Source: Eubacteriales bacterium
GTDB taxonomy: Bacteria; Bacillota; Clostridia; Christensenellales; UBA1242
NCBI GenBank assembly: GCA_018384735.1
Contig: JAHAXB010000016.1
Span: 62,001 to 126,000 of the forward strand
Reading direction: 5' to 3'
DNA: 64,000 bases
How positions within the stretch are numbered: the first letter of the stretch is position 1; every line of letters begins with the position of its first letter. A program made the position numbers and the translations under genes. Shown here one piece after another: positions 1 through 10,456 of the stretch. The notes under the pieces were generated by a model that ran no database searches, was not told where the DNA came from, and saw only the letters and a list, made by a program, of their open reading frames with translations.

Positions 1-480
1 AATCGTATGCTTATTGACATCGACCTTACCGAACCCCAATGGCAATTCGCCATAGAAGTTAATTGGCTGTAAGTTCAATCGGATACCGCGCCAATCACCT
101 TTATCGGTAACATTTACACAAGTATCATACGCCACGCCATTACCACTAACAAAGTTTACCGCGTGACAAGAATGTGCAGTACGTAAGTAATACGGCGAAG
201 AACCATTATCATACACCGAAATCCCATTCCCAATCGCATAAGCTGTTGCCGTCATGCAACGTTCCCCTTCCGGTAACTTTTGGAAGTCCTCTAATGAATG
301 CACATAAACATAATCCGTCGTATTCATTTTCGGATTTCCCATTTTATAGTTATTGTCTGTATTACCAATTTCCACCGGTAATAAATTCGGCATCAAGTCA
401 ACCATTGTTAAGCGTTGTTTTTTCAACCCCATTGAGGTGAAAAGTCCTTGCATAAATTTACTTACTTTATTCGTTGTCAT
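1..480 (-). CDS. Partial hypothetical protein, DUF6273-like architecture (C-terminus beyond window edge)
   Basis: Manual minus-strand translation from ATG at 480 is open to the window edge: MTTNKVSKFMQGLFTSMGLKKQRLTMVDLMPNLLPVEIGNTDNNYKMGNPK...YYLRTAHSCHAVNFVSGNGVAYD...GIRLNLQPINFYGELPLGFGKVDV; absent from ORF track because it is truncated. Confidence 0.7.
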   Translation of the reverse strand, partial: MTTNKVSKFMQGLFTSMGLKKQRLTMVDLMPNLLPVEIGNTDNNYKMGNPKMNTTDYVYVHSLEDFQKLPEGERCMTATAYAIGNGISVYDNGSSPYYLRTAHSCHAVNFVSGNGVAYDTCVNVTDKGDWRGIRLNLQPINFYGELPLGFGKVDVNKHTI

Positions 481-593
481 GATAAAGTTTTCCTCTTCCA
501 TCTTTATTTTATCATAACCGTTCTACACAAATCAAGACCCGGCACAAAGATTTTTTATCAATTACATTGGCTTCGCGTGCGGATGAAGCCATA

Positions 594-1832
594 TCATTCC
601 ATCTTGTTTTTCTTTTCATCGAAGTACACGCGGTCTTTCAAACTGTCAGGTAAATATTGCTGTTCCACGTAACCGCCGAAGTCGTGCGGATACTTGTAAA
701 ACTTACTGGCCTCGGTATGGTTCTTCAAATATTCCGGTATTTTATCATCAGCATGATTTAGCGCGTCATCAATCGCACGGTCCATGGCAACTACCACGCG
801 GTTATCTTTGGGTGCTCGACAAACATAGACAATGGCTTGGGTCAACGCCAAATTACCTTCCGGCATACCTAAGTTATCCAGCGCATACAAAGCCGAACAA
901 GCTTGTACCATGGCTTGCGGGTCAACCAAACCCACATCCTCGCTAGCGTGTACAATCAAACGACGCGCGATAATTTGCGGTTGCATTCCAGCCGCGATTA
1001 AACGGTTTGCATAATACAAAGCGGCGGTCGTATCACTGCCACGTAAGCTTTTGCAAAATGCACTGAGAATGTGATAGTACAATGTCTCATCTAAATTTAA
1101 AGCCTTTTGTTGCAAGCATTCCGCCGCCACATTTTGGTCAACGACAATCTCGCCGGCTTGATTAGGTTGACTGGTAATCGCACACAATTCCAAACCATTC
1201 AAGGCACTGCGTACATCGCCGCCACACGCTTTCGCAAAATAATTAAGTGCGGCGTCATCAACTTTCATCCGATAATCGCGTAAACCTTGCGGTGCCGACA
1301 AAGCCCGTTTTAACACATTTTTAATGTCATCTTCATTCAAGCGTTTGAACTCGAACACGGTACAGCGCGACACGATAGCACGCGTCATACTGAAACTTGG
1401 GTTTTCTGTTGTACAACCAATCAAGAGCAAATAACCAGCTTCTAAGGCGCCTAACAAGGAGTCGCTTTGCGCTTTGTTCCAACGGTGGCACTCGTCCAAC
1501 AATAAATAAGTCTTTTTTCCGCTGATTTCGAAATCGGCTTTTGCTTGTTGCATCACAGTCTTAACTTCGGCAACACCAGTCGAAACTGCGTTAATTTTAA
1601 CAAACTTAGCGTTACTGCTATCCGCAATAATTTGTGCCAAAGTTGTCTTACCCGTTCCGGGTGGTCCGAAGAAAATTACGCTAGGTACGCGACCCGCTTT
1701 AATCAAACGACGCAATAATTTGCCATCCGCTAATAAATGTTGTTGTCCGACAAATTCACTTAAAACTTGCGGGCGCATTCTCTCCGCCAACGGTTTTTGT
1801 GTTTGATGCAAATTATCGAACAAAGTTTCCAT
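594..1832 (-). CDS. rarA: Replication-associated recombination protein A (RarA/MgsA AAA+ ATPase)
   Basis: RPQVLSEFVGQQHLL, Walker A FFGPPGTGKTTLA, LLLDECHRWNKAQ, full-length. Confidence 0.93.
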   Translation of the reverse strand: METLFDNLHQTQKPLAERMRPQVLSEFVGQQHLLADGKLLRRLIKAGRVPSVIFFGPPGTGKTTLAQIIADSSNAKFVKINAVSTGVAEVKTVMQQAKADFEISGKKTYLLLDECHRWNKAQSDSLLGALEAGYLLLIGCTTENPSFSMTRAIVSRCTVFEFKRLNEDDIKNVLKRALSAPQGLRDYRMKVDDAALNYFAKACGGDVRSALNGLELCAITSQPNQAGEIVVDQNVAAECLQQKALNLDETLYYHILSAFCKSLRGSDTTAALYYANRLIAAGMQPQIIARRLIVHASEDVGLVDPQAMVQACSALYALDNLGMPEGNLALTQAIVYVCRAPKDNRVVVAMDRAIDDALNHADDKIPEYLKNHTEASKFYKYPHDFGGYVEQQYLPDSLKDRVYFDEKKNKME

Positions 1833-1876
1833 ATCTCAATTAAACCATATTTTTCGGCACCCGCGCAAGTACAACC

Positions 1877-3115
1877 TCACAAGCGAATGTCATATTCATG
1901 ACCAACAATCAACGGTTCATTGATGTCATCTTGGTCAACATAAATACACGGGTCAACTTCCGGACTTTGCGCCGCCGTACGACAACGTGCTACGCCATCA
2001 ACCACAGAGTCACAAACCACATGCACCATCTGTCCGCGTTCGTTAGCAAGTTTAGTATCCAAGATGGCTTGTTGTACACGTTCCGCCGCCCGTAATCGCG
2101 CTCTCTTTACCGCTGCATTAACTTGTTCCATCACATACGCGGTTGTACCTTTTTCGCGCGAGTAAGCAAAGAAGCCCACATAGTCCAATTTCACTTTACG
2201 CAAGAAATCCAACAACTCGTTAAATTCCGCTTCGGTCTCGGTCGGAAAACCAACCATCATGGTTGCCCGCAAAGTTACCCCGGGAATCACGGTACGGATT
2301 TTTTCGATTAACGCGCGGTAAGTTTCGGCATCGCCACGGCGACCCATCAACTTCAAAATTCGCGCATTGCAATGTTGAAACGGAATATCCAAGTATTTTA
2401 CAATTCTGCTGTTAGTTGCAATTTCGGCGAGCAAACTATCCGTCAACAATTCCGGATAACAATAATGCAAACGTACCCGCTTTACACCATCAATCGCCGT
2501 AATCGCACGCAGTAATTCCACCAAATTAGTTTGAATATCAAAACCATACATCGTCACGTCTTGCGCCACTAAAATATATTCGGGAACACCTAAACTCGCG
2601 AAGTGTTGCACTTCGGACACAATTTCTGCCAACGGACGCGAAACATAGTTACCACGAATTAACGGTATCGTACAAAAAGCGCAACGGCGGTTACAACCAT
2701 CGGCGATTTTAATGTAGACATAACTGGACGGTGTGGATAATAATTTTTCGCCAGCAACGGCGGGTTTTTTAGTTAATTGTTCCGCCAATTTTTCGTAGTC
2801 CTTAGTTCCCCACCAAAGGTCGACTTCGGGCAATCCTTCTTTCAGAGCTTGTTCATTATTCGGCACAATACAACCACAAACAACTAATTGTGCGTGTGAT
2901 TTATGTGGCAACTTGGCGGTAATAGCATTGATACTTTCTTCGCGTGCACTGTTAATAAAGCCGCAAGTATTGACAATTAAAATATCGGCTTCGTCATCAT
3001 TGCCAATGATTTGACAACCAGCGCGTTGTAAATACCCAGCTAAAACTTCACTGTCGGCGCGGTTTTTATCGCATCCTAAGGTAGTAATGCAAACTTTCTT
3101 TGGTAATAAATTCAT
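1877..3115 (-). CDS. rimO: Ribosomal protein S12 methylthiotransferase RimO
   Basis: TLGCDKNRADSE, radical-SAM CxxxCxxC (GCNRRCAFCTIP), C-terminal TRAM-like region. Confidence 0.92.
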   Translation of the reverse strand: MNLLPKKVCITTLGCDKNRADSEVLAGYLQRAGCQIIGNDDEADILIVNTCGFINSAREESINAITAKLPHKSHAQLVVCGCIVPNNEQALKEGLPEVDLWWGTKDYEKLAEQLTKKPAVAGEKLLSTPSSYVYIKIADGCNRRCAFCTIPLIRGNYVSRPLAEIVSEVQHFASLGVPEYILVAQDVTMYGFDIQTNLVELLRAITAIDGVKRVRLHYCYPELLTDSLLAEIATNSRIVKYLDIPFQHCNARILKLMGRRGDAETYRALIEKIRTVIPGVTLRATMMVGFPTETEAEFNELLDFLRKVKLDYVGFFAYSREKGTTAYVMEQVNAAVKRARLRAAERVQQAILDTKLANERGQMVHVVCDSVVDGVARCRTAAQSPEVDPCIYVDQDDINEPLIVGHEYDIRL

Positions 3116-3116
3116 A

Positions 3117-3145
3117 TTGCATAATAACGCGTTTTCGCGTATAAT
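3117..3145 (+). promoter_or_regulatory. Sigma70-type promoter for tRNA-Glu
   Basis: TTGCAT-N17-TATAAT, about 50 bp upstream of the tRNA. Confidence 0.7.
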
Positions 3146-3192
3146 TCAAGTTGTAAATCATGCTCCGTAGAAAACGGAGCGGATGACAATAA

Positions 3193-3267
3193 GCTCCGAT
3201 GGTCAAGCGGTTAAGACGGCGCCCTCTCACGGCGCAATCCCGGGTTCGATTCCCGGTCGGAGTACCA
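3193..3267 (+). tRNA. tRNA-Glu(CTC)
   Basis: Cloverleaf folds by eye: acceptor GCTCCGA/TCGGAGT, anticodon stem GCGCC/GGCGC with loop CTCTCAC (anticodon CTC), T-arm CCGGG-TTCGATT-CCCGG, encoded CCA. Confidence 0.95.
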
Positions 3268-3270
3268 AAA

Positions 3271-3330
3271 TTTTCAGGCCCCACCCCGTGCCAACTCTTC
3301 CCATCCTCACTCACGCTATATACCCAGCCC
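3271..3330. repeat. Cassette terminal repeat (C-terminal end), copy 1
   Basis: About 58/60 identical by eye to 26777..26836 (first 50 nt identical). Confidence 0.9.
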
Positions 3331-4220
3331 GCACGAATGCCACAGTCGTAATTCGTCATAATACTGTTTGTCTGCTGCAATGCCGTCGTCGGTGTATATA
3401 CTGTTGTCATAGAATTCACAAGTACCGCTTCCTCGCCATACTCCTTAACCACGTCATCCAACTTACCACTGGGGTCTAGACGTCTAAAAAACACCCCACC
3501 TTTCCAATTATACCCCGGTTCTTTTCCCCTCTGAATATCTCCAGCGTACAACGGATAACACCACGGCGTACAACTACCGCCACCTGCGACGGCATTTCCA
3601 ACGCTATCACTCGCTCCGCCATTATACCACCCTGCGCCACCACCAACACCGTTTGAATAATAATTATTGTTGGTAGTTGCAATATCACTGCCCGAACCTC
3701 TATACCCATTCCTTGTCTGTGTTGCTGGCATCCCGCCAGACAAAAATCCAGAACCAGCTGCTATTGCATCACAAGTTTTACCCCAGGTATCTATTTCGTA
3801 TCCAGCGAACACCGCATCACAACGCCTTTCAATTCCTTCGATTTGCGCATCACTTATATAATACGGTGAATCTTTCATCCAGTTCAAACTAGGATGATAC
3901 ACATTCCCCGCTCCAGCACCACCCGCCATAGCGTCATGTAAACCAGTATAAGTGCCTGGTAATGCAAAATTCGTTTGGACAACAGTTTTTCCACCACCAT
4001 TGGCATATGCACCGTAGCCACCATCAATACTCGTACTAACCGACATAGTTTTACCCTTATAAAAGGCAATACAGGTTGCACACGTTCCGCCGAACGTATT
4101 CGTGTCTGAATAGTATTTACTTTCGCCCCAAAAAATCACCATCCAGGTCCCGTCGTTAAAACTTAACGTCGTCGTTTCGCCAGCCTTTCCATCTCGCAAA
4201 AATCCGTCCTGCCCCGTATA

Positions 4221-4345
4221 ATCCACCGTAGCAGCATTAAGGTTAATAGTATTAGAGGAGTTATACCTATATAGTACATCATAGACAGCAGTAAAAAGCG
4301 CGCCTGCGGCAATGATTATCCCCACGACTAGGATGAACGCTTTTT
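4221..4345. repeat. Cassette terminal repeat (N-terminal end), copy 1
   Basis: About 121/125 identical by eye to 27821..27945. Confidence 0.9.
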
Positions 4346-5411
4346 ATCTTACTTTATCTGCCACGCGCATTTGGTCTAAATCTTTACCGACGCTTTGATA
4401 CAATTCTTTTAAGAAAACTTGGTTCAAAAATTTACCGCCGCTTAATTCTTCCGTATGCACATTGGTTTCCACAATTCCTTCGGTATCCAACTTTAATTGC
4501 AAACGCTCATTGGCTTTTATACTATCCAGCGCTAACTTTTCAAATTGGGCTTGTGGTTCCAACTGGCACGGGAAAATACCATAGCACAAAATACTGCCGT
4601 CACGAGTTCTGACCACATGGCAGGGTTCACATTTGAACCAATACGGTTTACCCAGTTTCACGGTCGTACCGCCCATAAACTGACCATTTGTCAATTTATA
4701 GTCACCGCAACAATCGGGGCGACGCACGGTTTTCGCGCACGCAAAATTTTTACGCACATAATCGACACCTTGATAAGTGAAACGCGGACAAACCACTGGG
4801 GCAATCGCCTCATCCAAACTGCAATTACGAGTGGTTGCCGAATCCGCGGTACGCGTAGCAACACCATCCACGGTAAAAGTACCGGTCTGTTGCAGTTGTC
4901 CACGCTTCATTAAACTTTCCAATTTTTTAGACAGCTGCGAACCGGCATAGGATTGTGGTACCGTGGGAATTTGGTCGCCAATTTTCATTACACCCATTTC
5001 CACTCCGTGATAGCGCAGGTCAGGTTCCACCGTCATGCCCGCAGTTTCCGGATGAACAAACTTTAACGAAAACAACAAAGCATGGTCGCCGGCAAAACAA
5101 TTCAAGTTAGCATCATCGACATATTCCAAGTTTCGGTTATTGCTGGGAAATTTTCCCTTAATCAAGAAAGCATAACCACCATCTCTTTTCTTTTGGCAAA
5201 CCACCGTGCTGGTCGCCGCATAAGCGCAATTCAAGTTCGCTTCGTCCGGCTTCCATTCATTGCGTAATTTTAAGACATCTTGCTTTTCACTATAAAAGAA
5301 TTCGCGGAAACGGGCGCCACAAGCCACCGCAAAATCCGACGCTAAAATTGTGCGTCCCGCCAATTCATTCGCACTCGGCAAAACAACTTTGATAAATTTA
5401 TTTGAACTCAT
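4344..5411 (-). CDS. Hypothetical protein, DUF6273-like (GxxPQSYAGSQLSKKLE / KPYWFKCEP layout)
   Basis: ORF 4344..5459; more likely start at MSSNKFIKVVLPSANELAG; IPTVPQSYAGSQLSKKLES and KLGKPYWFKCEPCHVVRTRDGS match the general family layout. Confidence 0.6.
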   Translation of the reverse strand: MSSNKFIKVVLPSANELAGRTILASDFAVACGARFREFFYSEKQDVLKLRNEWKPDEANLNCAYAATSTVVCQKKRDGGYAFLIKGKFPSNNRNLEYVDDANLNCFAGDHALLFSLKFVHPETAGMTVEPDLRYHGVEMGVMKIGDQIPTVPQSYAGSQLSKKLESLMKRGQLQQTGTFTVDGVATRTADSATTRNCSLDEAIAPVVCPRFTYQGVDYVRKNFACAKTVRRPDCCGDYKLTNGQFMGGTTVKLGKPYWFKCEPCHVVRTRDGSILCYGIFPCQLEPQAQFEKLALDSIKANERLQLKLDTEGIVETNVHTEELSGGKFLNQVFLKELYQSVGKDLDQMRVADKVR

Positions 5412-5500
5412 GTTATTAATATACCGCATCCGAAACCACTTTTCAAGATACCCAAACAAAAAAAGTCCGCAATTTACGGACTTCTTTTTTGACGCGGCGA

Positions 5501-6450
5501 TTATTTCTGCGCTTTCTCTTCGTGGTAAAATTTAGTTTTAATTGAAGTCTTTTTGATGACCCGATCGCAAATCATTAAGCATTGCGGTAAAACACCCAAA
5601 ATCATCAAGATGGAAATTAAGCAGCCACACGACGACAACAACAAACCCAAATCCGCGACAATGGAAACCTTAGAAACCAAACCGATAATCAAAGTCGCCA
5701 AGACCAAAATTGAGCCCGAAGTTAAAATCGTGGAAATTGATGACGACATCGCCTGCGACATTGCAGTTTTCATGTCTTGTTGTTTTCTGTTATTGATGTA
5801 GTTGTTGGTCAACAAAATACCGTAATCGATAGTCGCGCCCATTTGTACGCACATGACCACCATGTAGCAAATGAAGAAGATTTCGTTGCCCGTCATGGTC
5901 GAAATACCCATCGTAACCCAAATCGCGCCTTGAATTAACAAGGTCAACAAAACTGGCATAAATACGGACTTGAACGTAATTGCGATAATCAACAAGTTGG
6001 TTAAGAATTCGGATTCTACCGAGCCACCATTTAACGAAAATTCATATCCGCTCAACGCTTCACGAATTTGATCCAAAGTGTCGTACGAAGCCGTATCGAA
6101 GTTACCGGTCGTCAAGAACACTTTGTACAACACTTTTCCCGTGTCTTGGTGGTAATACTCAATAACCGAAGCCACGCCGTCAACTTTTCCAGTTTGGCTT
6201 TAATTTCAGCCACTTGTTCAGCCGATTTCACTTCGCTGACCATGGCCTGACATTGACCCACACTGCCGAATTCGTTTTCCATTACTTCCAACGCTTCGGT
6301 CGACGAAGAATTTTTATCCAAATATTGCATCAAGTTGTAATTAATGTTTACATGTTGCATCTTGAAGCAGGACGCCACAACTGCCAAAATGAAGATAGCC
6401 AACAAGAAGTAACGACCTTTCACAATCAACGAACTAAGTTTTTTCATTTT
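5501..6450 (-). pseudogene. Decayed MMPL/RND-family transporter
   Basis: N-terminal piece in ORF 6112..6498 (MKKLSSLIVKGRYFLLAIFILAVVASCFKMQHVNINYNLMQYLDKNSSSTEALEVM) and C-terminal piece in ORF 5501..6175 (IAITFKSVFMPVLLTLLIQGAIWVTMGISTMTGNEIFFICYMVVMCVQMGATIDYGILLTNNY) lie in different frames; total far shorter than a full MMPL protein. Confidence 0.75.
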
Positions 6451-6520
6451 CTTACCGCTCCTTATTTTTTTACTACAGCAATAGAAATAATTATACAACT
6501 GTTAAATTTTCTATTGATTA

Positions 6521-6556
6521 GTTGACAACTTTATTCTATTATAGAAATAAGTCAAC
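6521..6556. promoter_or_regulatory. Imperfect inverted repeat, candidate TetR operator
   Basis: GTTGACAACTTTATTCTATTATAGAAATAAGTCAAC between MMPL remnant and TetR gene. Confidence 0.5.
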
Positions 6557-6621
6557 CGATTTAATTCACACCAAAGTTTGAATTTGTTGGCATAATTATA
6601 CAAAAAAAGAAGTGTATCATT

Positions 6622-7215
6622 ATGGAATTTAAAGAGGACTTAAGAATTCAAAAAACGCGTCGCGATTTACGCAAAGTAATTTTGGAATTATTAAAACAAA
6701 ACCCGCTGGAAAAAATTTCCGTCAAAGAAATCTGCGACCGCGCCATGGTCAACCGGATTACTTTTTATAAATATTACGAAGATAAATATTTACTGCTTGA
6801 TGACGCCTTGAATGAAATTAAAGATACTTTACTGAACAGCGTTTCTCGGAACGAGAAATTCACTTCAATTGACGAAGCGTCGACTTATTTGGTCAATGTT
6901 TTGGAAATGGTCGTTAAGTACATTGAAGACAACATCGACTTCGTGTACGCTCTAGAACAAAACTCCAGCATGAAATTGATTAACATTATTACTTTCGTTT
7001 GTGAATCGGGTATCAATGATTTGTTGACCGAGATTAACAAAATTAAACCGCTAAAATATTCCATTCCGGTCACAGCGTCCTTTATTTACGGTGGTTTTGT
7101 TTCCGCATTGACTTATTTAATTCATCACAAAAACACCAATTACAAAGCCGAATTGAATATGTTAATTGACGACTTAAAATCCAACATTTTCAAAATCGAA
7201 TTTTTGTACAAATAA
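6622..7215 (+). CDS. TetR/AcrR family transcriptional regulator
   Basis: N-terminal HTH: RRDLRKVILELLKQNPLEKISVKEICDRAMVNRITFYKYYEDKYLLLDD. Confidence 0.88.
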   Translation: MEFKEDLRIQKTRRDLRKVILELLKQNPLEKISVKEICDRAMVNRITFYKYYEDKYLLLDDALNEIKDTLLNSVSRNEKFTSIDEASTYLVNVLEMVVKYIEDNIDFVYALEQNSSMKLINIITFVCESGINDLLTEINKIKPLKYSIPVTASFIYGGFVSALTYLIHHKNTNYKAELNMLIDDLKSNIFKIEFLYK

Positions 7216-7222
7216 GCTTCTA

Positions 7223-7246
7223 CCTTCACTATTCACTTTTCACTTT
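7223..7246. repeat. AGTGAAN/NTTCACT heptamer array (short)
   Basis: accttcactattcacttttcactt. Confidence 0.7.
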
Positions 7247-7500
7247 ATCTGGTCTTGCTCTTGCTGTCCACACTGCATGTGCGATGCGATGTAATCATAC
7301 AATTGCGATACGGTCGCGCTTTGTAAATTATACAATCCGTACAAATCCATGAATTCCAATAGTTTGTCGCCATAACGATCACTACGGTCTGATATGTACT
7401 GAATCAATTTAGATTTTTCAGTCTCATCTTGTTCGTTTTGTTGTGTGTTGTTTTGTTGTTTAAGGGTTACCTGACCGGGGCGAAAAAATTTTAACTTCAT
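7240..7500 (-). CDS. Small protein, paralogue of 7576..7797
   Basis: Probable start MKLKFFRPGQ; KSKLIQYISDRSDRYGDKLLEFMDLYGLYNLQSATVSQLYDYI. Confidence 0.65.
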   Translation of the reverse strand: MKLKFFRPGQVTLKQQNNTQQNEQDETEKSKLIQYISDRSDRYGDKLLEFMDLYGLYNLQSATVSQLYDYIASHMQCGQQEQDQIK

Positions 7501-7540
7501 AGTATATTTATATGCATAACCAACCGTAAATATGAAAAAA

Positions 7541-7560
7541 AAGCCAGCGTAAACTGGCTT
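7541..7560 (-). terminator. Rho-independent terminator
   Basis: AAGCCAG-tttacg-CTGGCTT followed by T-run on minus strand. Confidence 0.75.
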
Positions 7561-7575
7561 AATCGACAAAAATTG

Positions 7576-7797
7576 TTACATGGTTTTTTCGGGCGGAACG
7601 GGCTGCAAGTGCGCATATTTAATATATTCGTTCAGCTGTTCCTTGGTTGCCTCGCGCAAACCGTAAAGGTGATACATTCCCAAAAACTCGATAAGCTTAT
7701 CGCCGTATTTACTACTGTTATTCGAAATCAAATCAATTAAATCCCACTTAGAAAGTTTGTCCGTGTTACCTACGCAACAGGTTTTTCGTTTTTCCAT
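7576..7797 (-). CDS. Small protein, paralogue of 7240..7500
   Basis: KWDLIDLISNNSSKYGDKLIEFLGMYHLYGLREATKEQLNEYI. Confidence 0.7.
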   Translation of the reverse strand: MEKRKTCCVGNTDKLSKWDLIDLISNNSSKYGDKLIEFLGMYHLYGLREATKEQLNEYIKYAHLQPVPPEKTM

Positions 7798-7816
7798 AGA
7801 TTCCTCCTCTAACTAA

Positions 7817-9898
7817 TTACGCTTTTTTCGCGCGTTCACCAATAATTTTTTCCGCAACATTCTTTGGTACTTCATCGTAGTGGTCGAAGACCATATCAAA
7901 GGTACCACGACCTTGGGTCAACGAACGCAAGTCAGTTGCATAACCGAACAATTCGGACAACGGTACCAACGCATTGATGATTTGAGTGCCTTGACGGCTG
8001 TCCATACCTTGTAATTGACCACGGCGCGAAGAAATGTTACCCATAACATCACCCAAGTAGTCTTCCGGAGTTTCAATCACCATTTTCATGATTGGTTCCA
8101 ACAATACCGGGTTAGCTGCGCGCGCACCATCCTTGAAAGCGATTGAACCCGCGGCCTTAAACGCCATTTCCGAACTATCAACTTCGTGGTAAGAACCATC
8201 ATAGACGGTAACTTTGAAGTCCACAGTTTCGTAACCAGCTAAGACACCAGAGCGTTTTGCTTCTTCAATACCTTTGTTAATTGCTGGAATGTATTCCTTC
8301 GGAATTGAACCACCAACCGTCTTATCTTCAAAGACGTAACCTTTACCGGTCGGCAACGGTTCCATAATAATCTTACAATGACCATATTGACCATGACCAC
8401 CAGATTGCTTAATGTATTTACCTTCAACATCAACACGTTTACGGATGGTTTCACGATAAGCAACTTGCGGTTTACCCACGTTAACGTCAACTTTAAATTC
8501 ACGACGCAAACGGTCAACCATAATTTCCAAGTGCAATTCGCCCATACCAGCAATAATGGTTTGTGCAGTTTCCGGATCAGTGAAAGTTTTGAAAGTCGGG
8601 TCTTCTTGTGACAATTTAACCAAAGCTGCGACCATCTTATCTTGCATTTGTTTGTTAGCCGGTTCAATCGCGTTTTGGATAACTGGTTCCGCGAAGTTCA
8701 TACTTTCCAACAAAATCGGGTTCTTTTCGTCGCAAAGCGTATCACCCGTTGTCGTATCTTTCAAACCAACGATAGCGCCGATATCACCAGCGACCAATTC
8801 ATCAATTTCTTTACGTTGGTTAGCGTACATTTGCACAATACGACCAACACGTTCTTTTTTATCTTTGGTACTGTTATAAACATAACTACCCGCGGTTAAT
8901 TTACCACTGTAAACACGGAAGAAGCACAAGTTACCAACAAACGGGTCTGCAGCAATCTTAAACGCCAAACCAGCAAATGGTTCATCATCACTACTCTTAC
9001 GTTCAACCAATTCTTCTTCACCAGGACGGTTACCTTTAATAGCTGGAACATCAACTGGACTTGGCAAGTAGTCAACGATTGCATCCAACAATAATTGAAC
9101 ACCTTTGTTTTTGAACGAAGAACCGCACAAAACTGGGGTAAATTTCAACGAAATGGTACCTTTACGCAAACCAGCACGAATTTCGGCTTCGGTAAATTCT
9201 TCACCAGCGAAGAACTTTTCCATCAAAGCATCATCGGTTTCTGCAACAGCTTCAATCATTTGCGCACGGTATTTCTTAGCTTCTTCCAACATATCAGCTG
9301 GAATTTCTTCAACTTTCATATCCGTACCCATATCATTGGTATAGATGGTTGCTTTCATGGTAACTAAGTCGATAATACCGTGGAAGTCTTTTTCCGCACC
9401 AATTGGTAATTGAATCGGCACTGGGTTAGCGTGCAAGCGGTCACGCATAGTTTGTACTGCGCGTAAGAAATTCGCATCGTCACGGTCCATCTTATTGATA
9501 TAAGCAATTCTTGGAACATGATATTTGTTCGCTTGGCTCCAAACTTTTTCTGATTGTGGTTGAACACCAGCACGGGCGCAGAAGACCGCCACACTGCCGT
9601 CCAAAACTTTCAATGAACGTTCAACCTCAACGGTAAAGTCCACGTGACCGGGCGTGTCGATAATGTTAATGCGGTGATCTTTCCACATAACGGTAACGCA
9701 AGCCGAGGTAATCGTGATACCACGTTCTTGTTCTTGGACCATCCAGTCGGTGGTAGCCGCGCCATCGTGAACTTCACCGATTTTGTGCGTCATACCGGTG
9801 TAATACAAAATACGTTCGGTGGTGGTAGTTTTACCAGCATCAATGTGCGCCATAATACCGATATTACGATAGTCCCTTAAGTCTGTTGTTCTTGCCAT
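7817..9898 (-). CDS. fusA: Elongation factor G
   Basis: [25 protein letters not shown], full-length 693 aa. Confidence 0.97.
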   Translation of the reverse strand: MARTTDLRDYRNIGIMAHIDAGKTTTTERILYYTGMTHKIGEVHDGAATTDWMVQEQERGITITSACVTVMWKDHRINIIDTPGHVDFTVEVERSLKVLDGSVAVFCARAGVQPQSEKVWSQANKYHVPRIAYINKMDRDDANFLRAVQTMRDRLHANPVPIQLPIGAEKDFHGIIDLVTMKATIYTNDMGTDMKVEEIPADMLEEAKKYRAQMIEAVAETDDALMEKFFAGEEFTEAEIRAGLRKGTISLKFTPVLCGSSFKNKGVQLLLDAIVDYLPSPVDVPAIKGNRPGEEELVERKSSDDEPFAGLAFKIAADPFVGNLCFFRVYSGKLTAGSYVYNSTKDKKERVGRIVQMYANQRKEIDELVAGDIGAIVGLKDTTTGDTLCDEKNPILLESMNFAEPVIQNAIEPANKQMQDKMVAALVKLSQEDPTFKTFTDPETAQTIIAGMGELHLEIMVDRLRREFKVDVNVGKPQVAYRETIRKRVDVEGKYIKQSGGHGQYGHCKIIMEPLPTGKGYVFEDKTVGGSIPKEYIPAINKGIEEAKRSGVLAGYETVDFKVTVYDGSYHEVDSSEMAFKAAGSIAFKDGARAANPVLLEPIMKMVIETPEDYLGDVMGNISSRRGQLQGMDSRQGTQIINALVPLSELFGYATDLRSLTQGRGTFDMVFDHYDEVPKNVAEKIIGERAKKA

Positions 9899-9985
9899 AA
9901 TTTAATTTTTCCCCTTTATGTTGTAAATAAAAATTTAACAGCCAAACGCGTCGGTAGATTAACCGACGCGCGCTTTTGATTTAGC

Positions 9986-10456
9986 TTACCATTTATAATG
10001 TGCAAATGCTTTGTTTGCTTCCGCCATACGGTGCATTTCTTCTTTCTTTTTGAAAGCGCCACCAGTTTGGTTGTAAGCATCCAACAATTCAGCAGTCAAG
10101 CATGCTTCCATACCACGTTCACTACGTTTACGCGCCGCATCAACCAACCAACGAATCGCCAAAGTTTGACGACGAGCTGGACGAACTTCGCATGGAACTT
10201 GGTAGTTACTACCACCCACACGACGAGCTTTGGTTTCCAAGACCGGCATAACATTTTCCAATGCTTGGTTAAAAGCGGTCATTGGTTCCACGTTAGTTTT
10301 CTTTTGCAAACCTTGCAAAGCATTGTAAACGATCTCTTGGGCGATACCCTTTTTACCGTCTACCATGACTTGGTTAATCAATTTAGTGATTACCGTTGAT
10401 TTGTAAATTGGATCGGGTAAAACTTCCCGAGGTGTAATTCCACTACGTCTAGGCAT
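9986..10456 (-). CDS. rpsG: Ribosomal protein S7
   Basis: [20 protein letters not shown]...[15 protein letters not shown]. Confidence 0.97.
   Translation of the reverse strand: MPRRSGITPREVLPDPIYKSTVITKLINQVMVDGKKGIAQEIVYNALQGLQKKTNVEPMTAFNQALENVMPVLETKARRVGGSNYQVPCEVRPARRQTLAIRWLVDAARKRSERGMEACLTAELLDAYNQTGGAFKKKEEMHRMAEANKAFAHYKW

Larger units (their letters stand above)
3271..4345 (-). pseudogene. Cassette copy 1: glycine/cysteine-rich surface-like protein, without convincing own start or stop
   Basis: Frame ...KAFILVVGIIIAAGALFTAVYDVLYRYNSSNTINLNAATVD...GGGSCTPWCYPLYAGD...GIRAGWVYSVSEDGKSWHGVGPE; ends match cassette copy 2; frame reads on through tRNA antisense. The ORF call 3066..4325 uses an internal GTG. 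Confidence 0.75.

Noticed and set aside
3170-3181. Hairpin GCTCCGTAGAAAACGGAGC just before the tRNA as a regulatory element
   Set aside because: It may only be a leader hairpin resembling the acceptor stem; no T-run or known motif.
3066-4325. ORF track call as a complete 419-aa gene
   Set aside because: The GTG start is internal to the conserved helix and the last ~60 residues are tRNA antisense plus spacer; better described as a cassette without its own ends.
8239-8667. Long ORFs antisense or alternate-frame to fusA, eno, rpoD and others in the track
   Set aside because: Overlap strongly supported housekeeping genes in other frames; composition artefacts.
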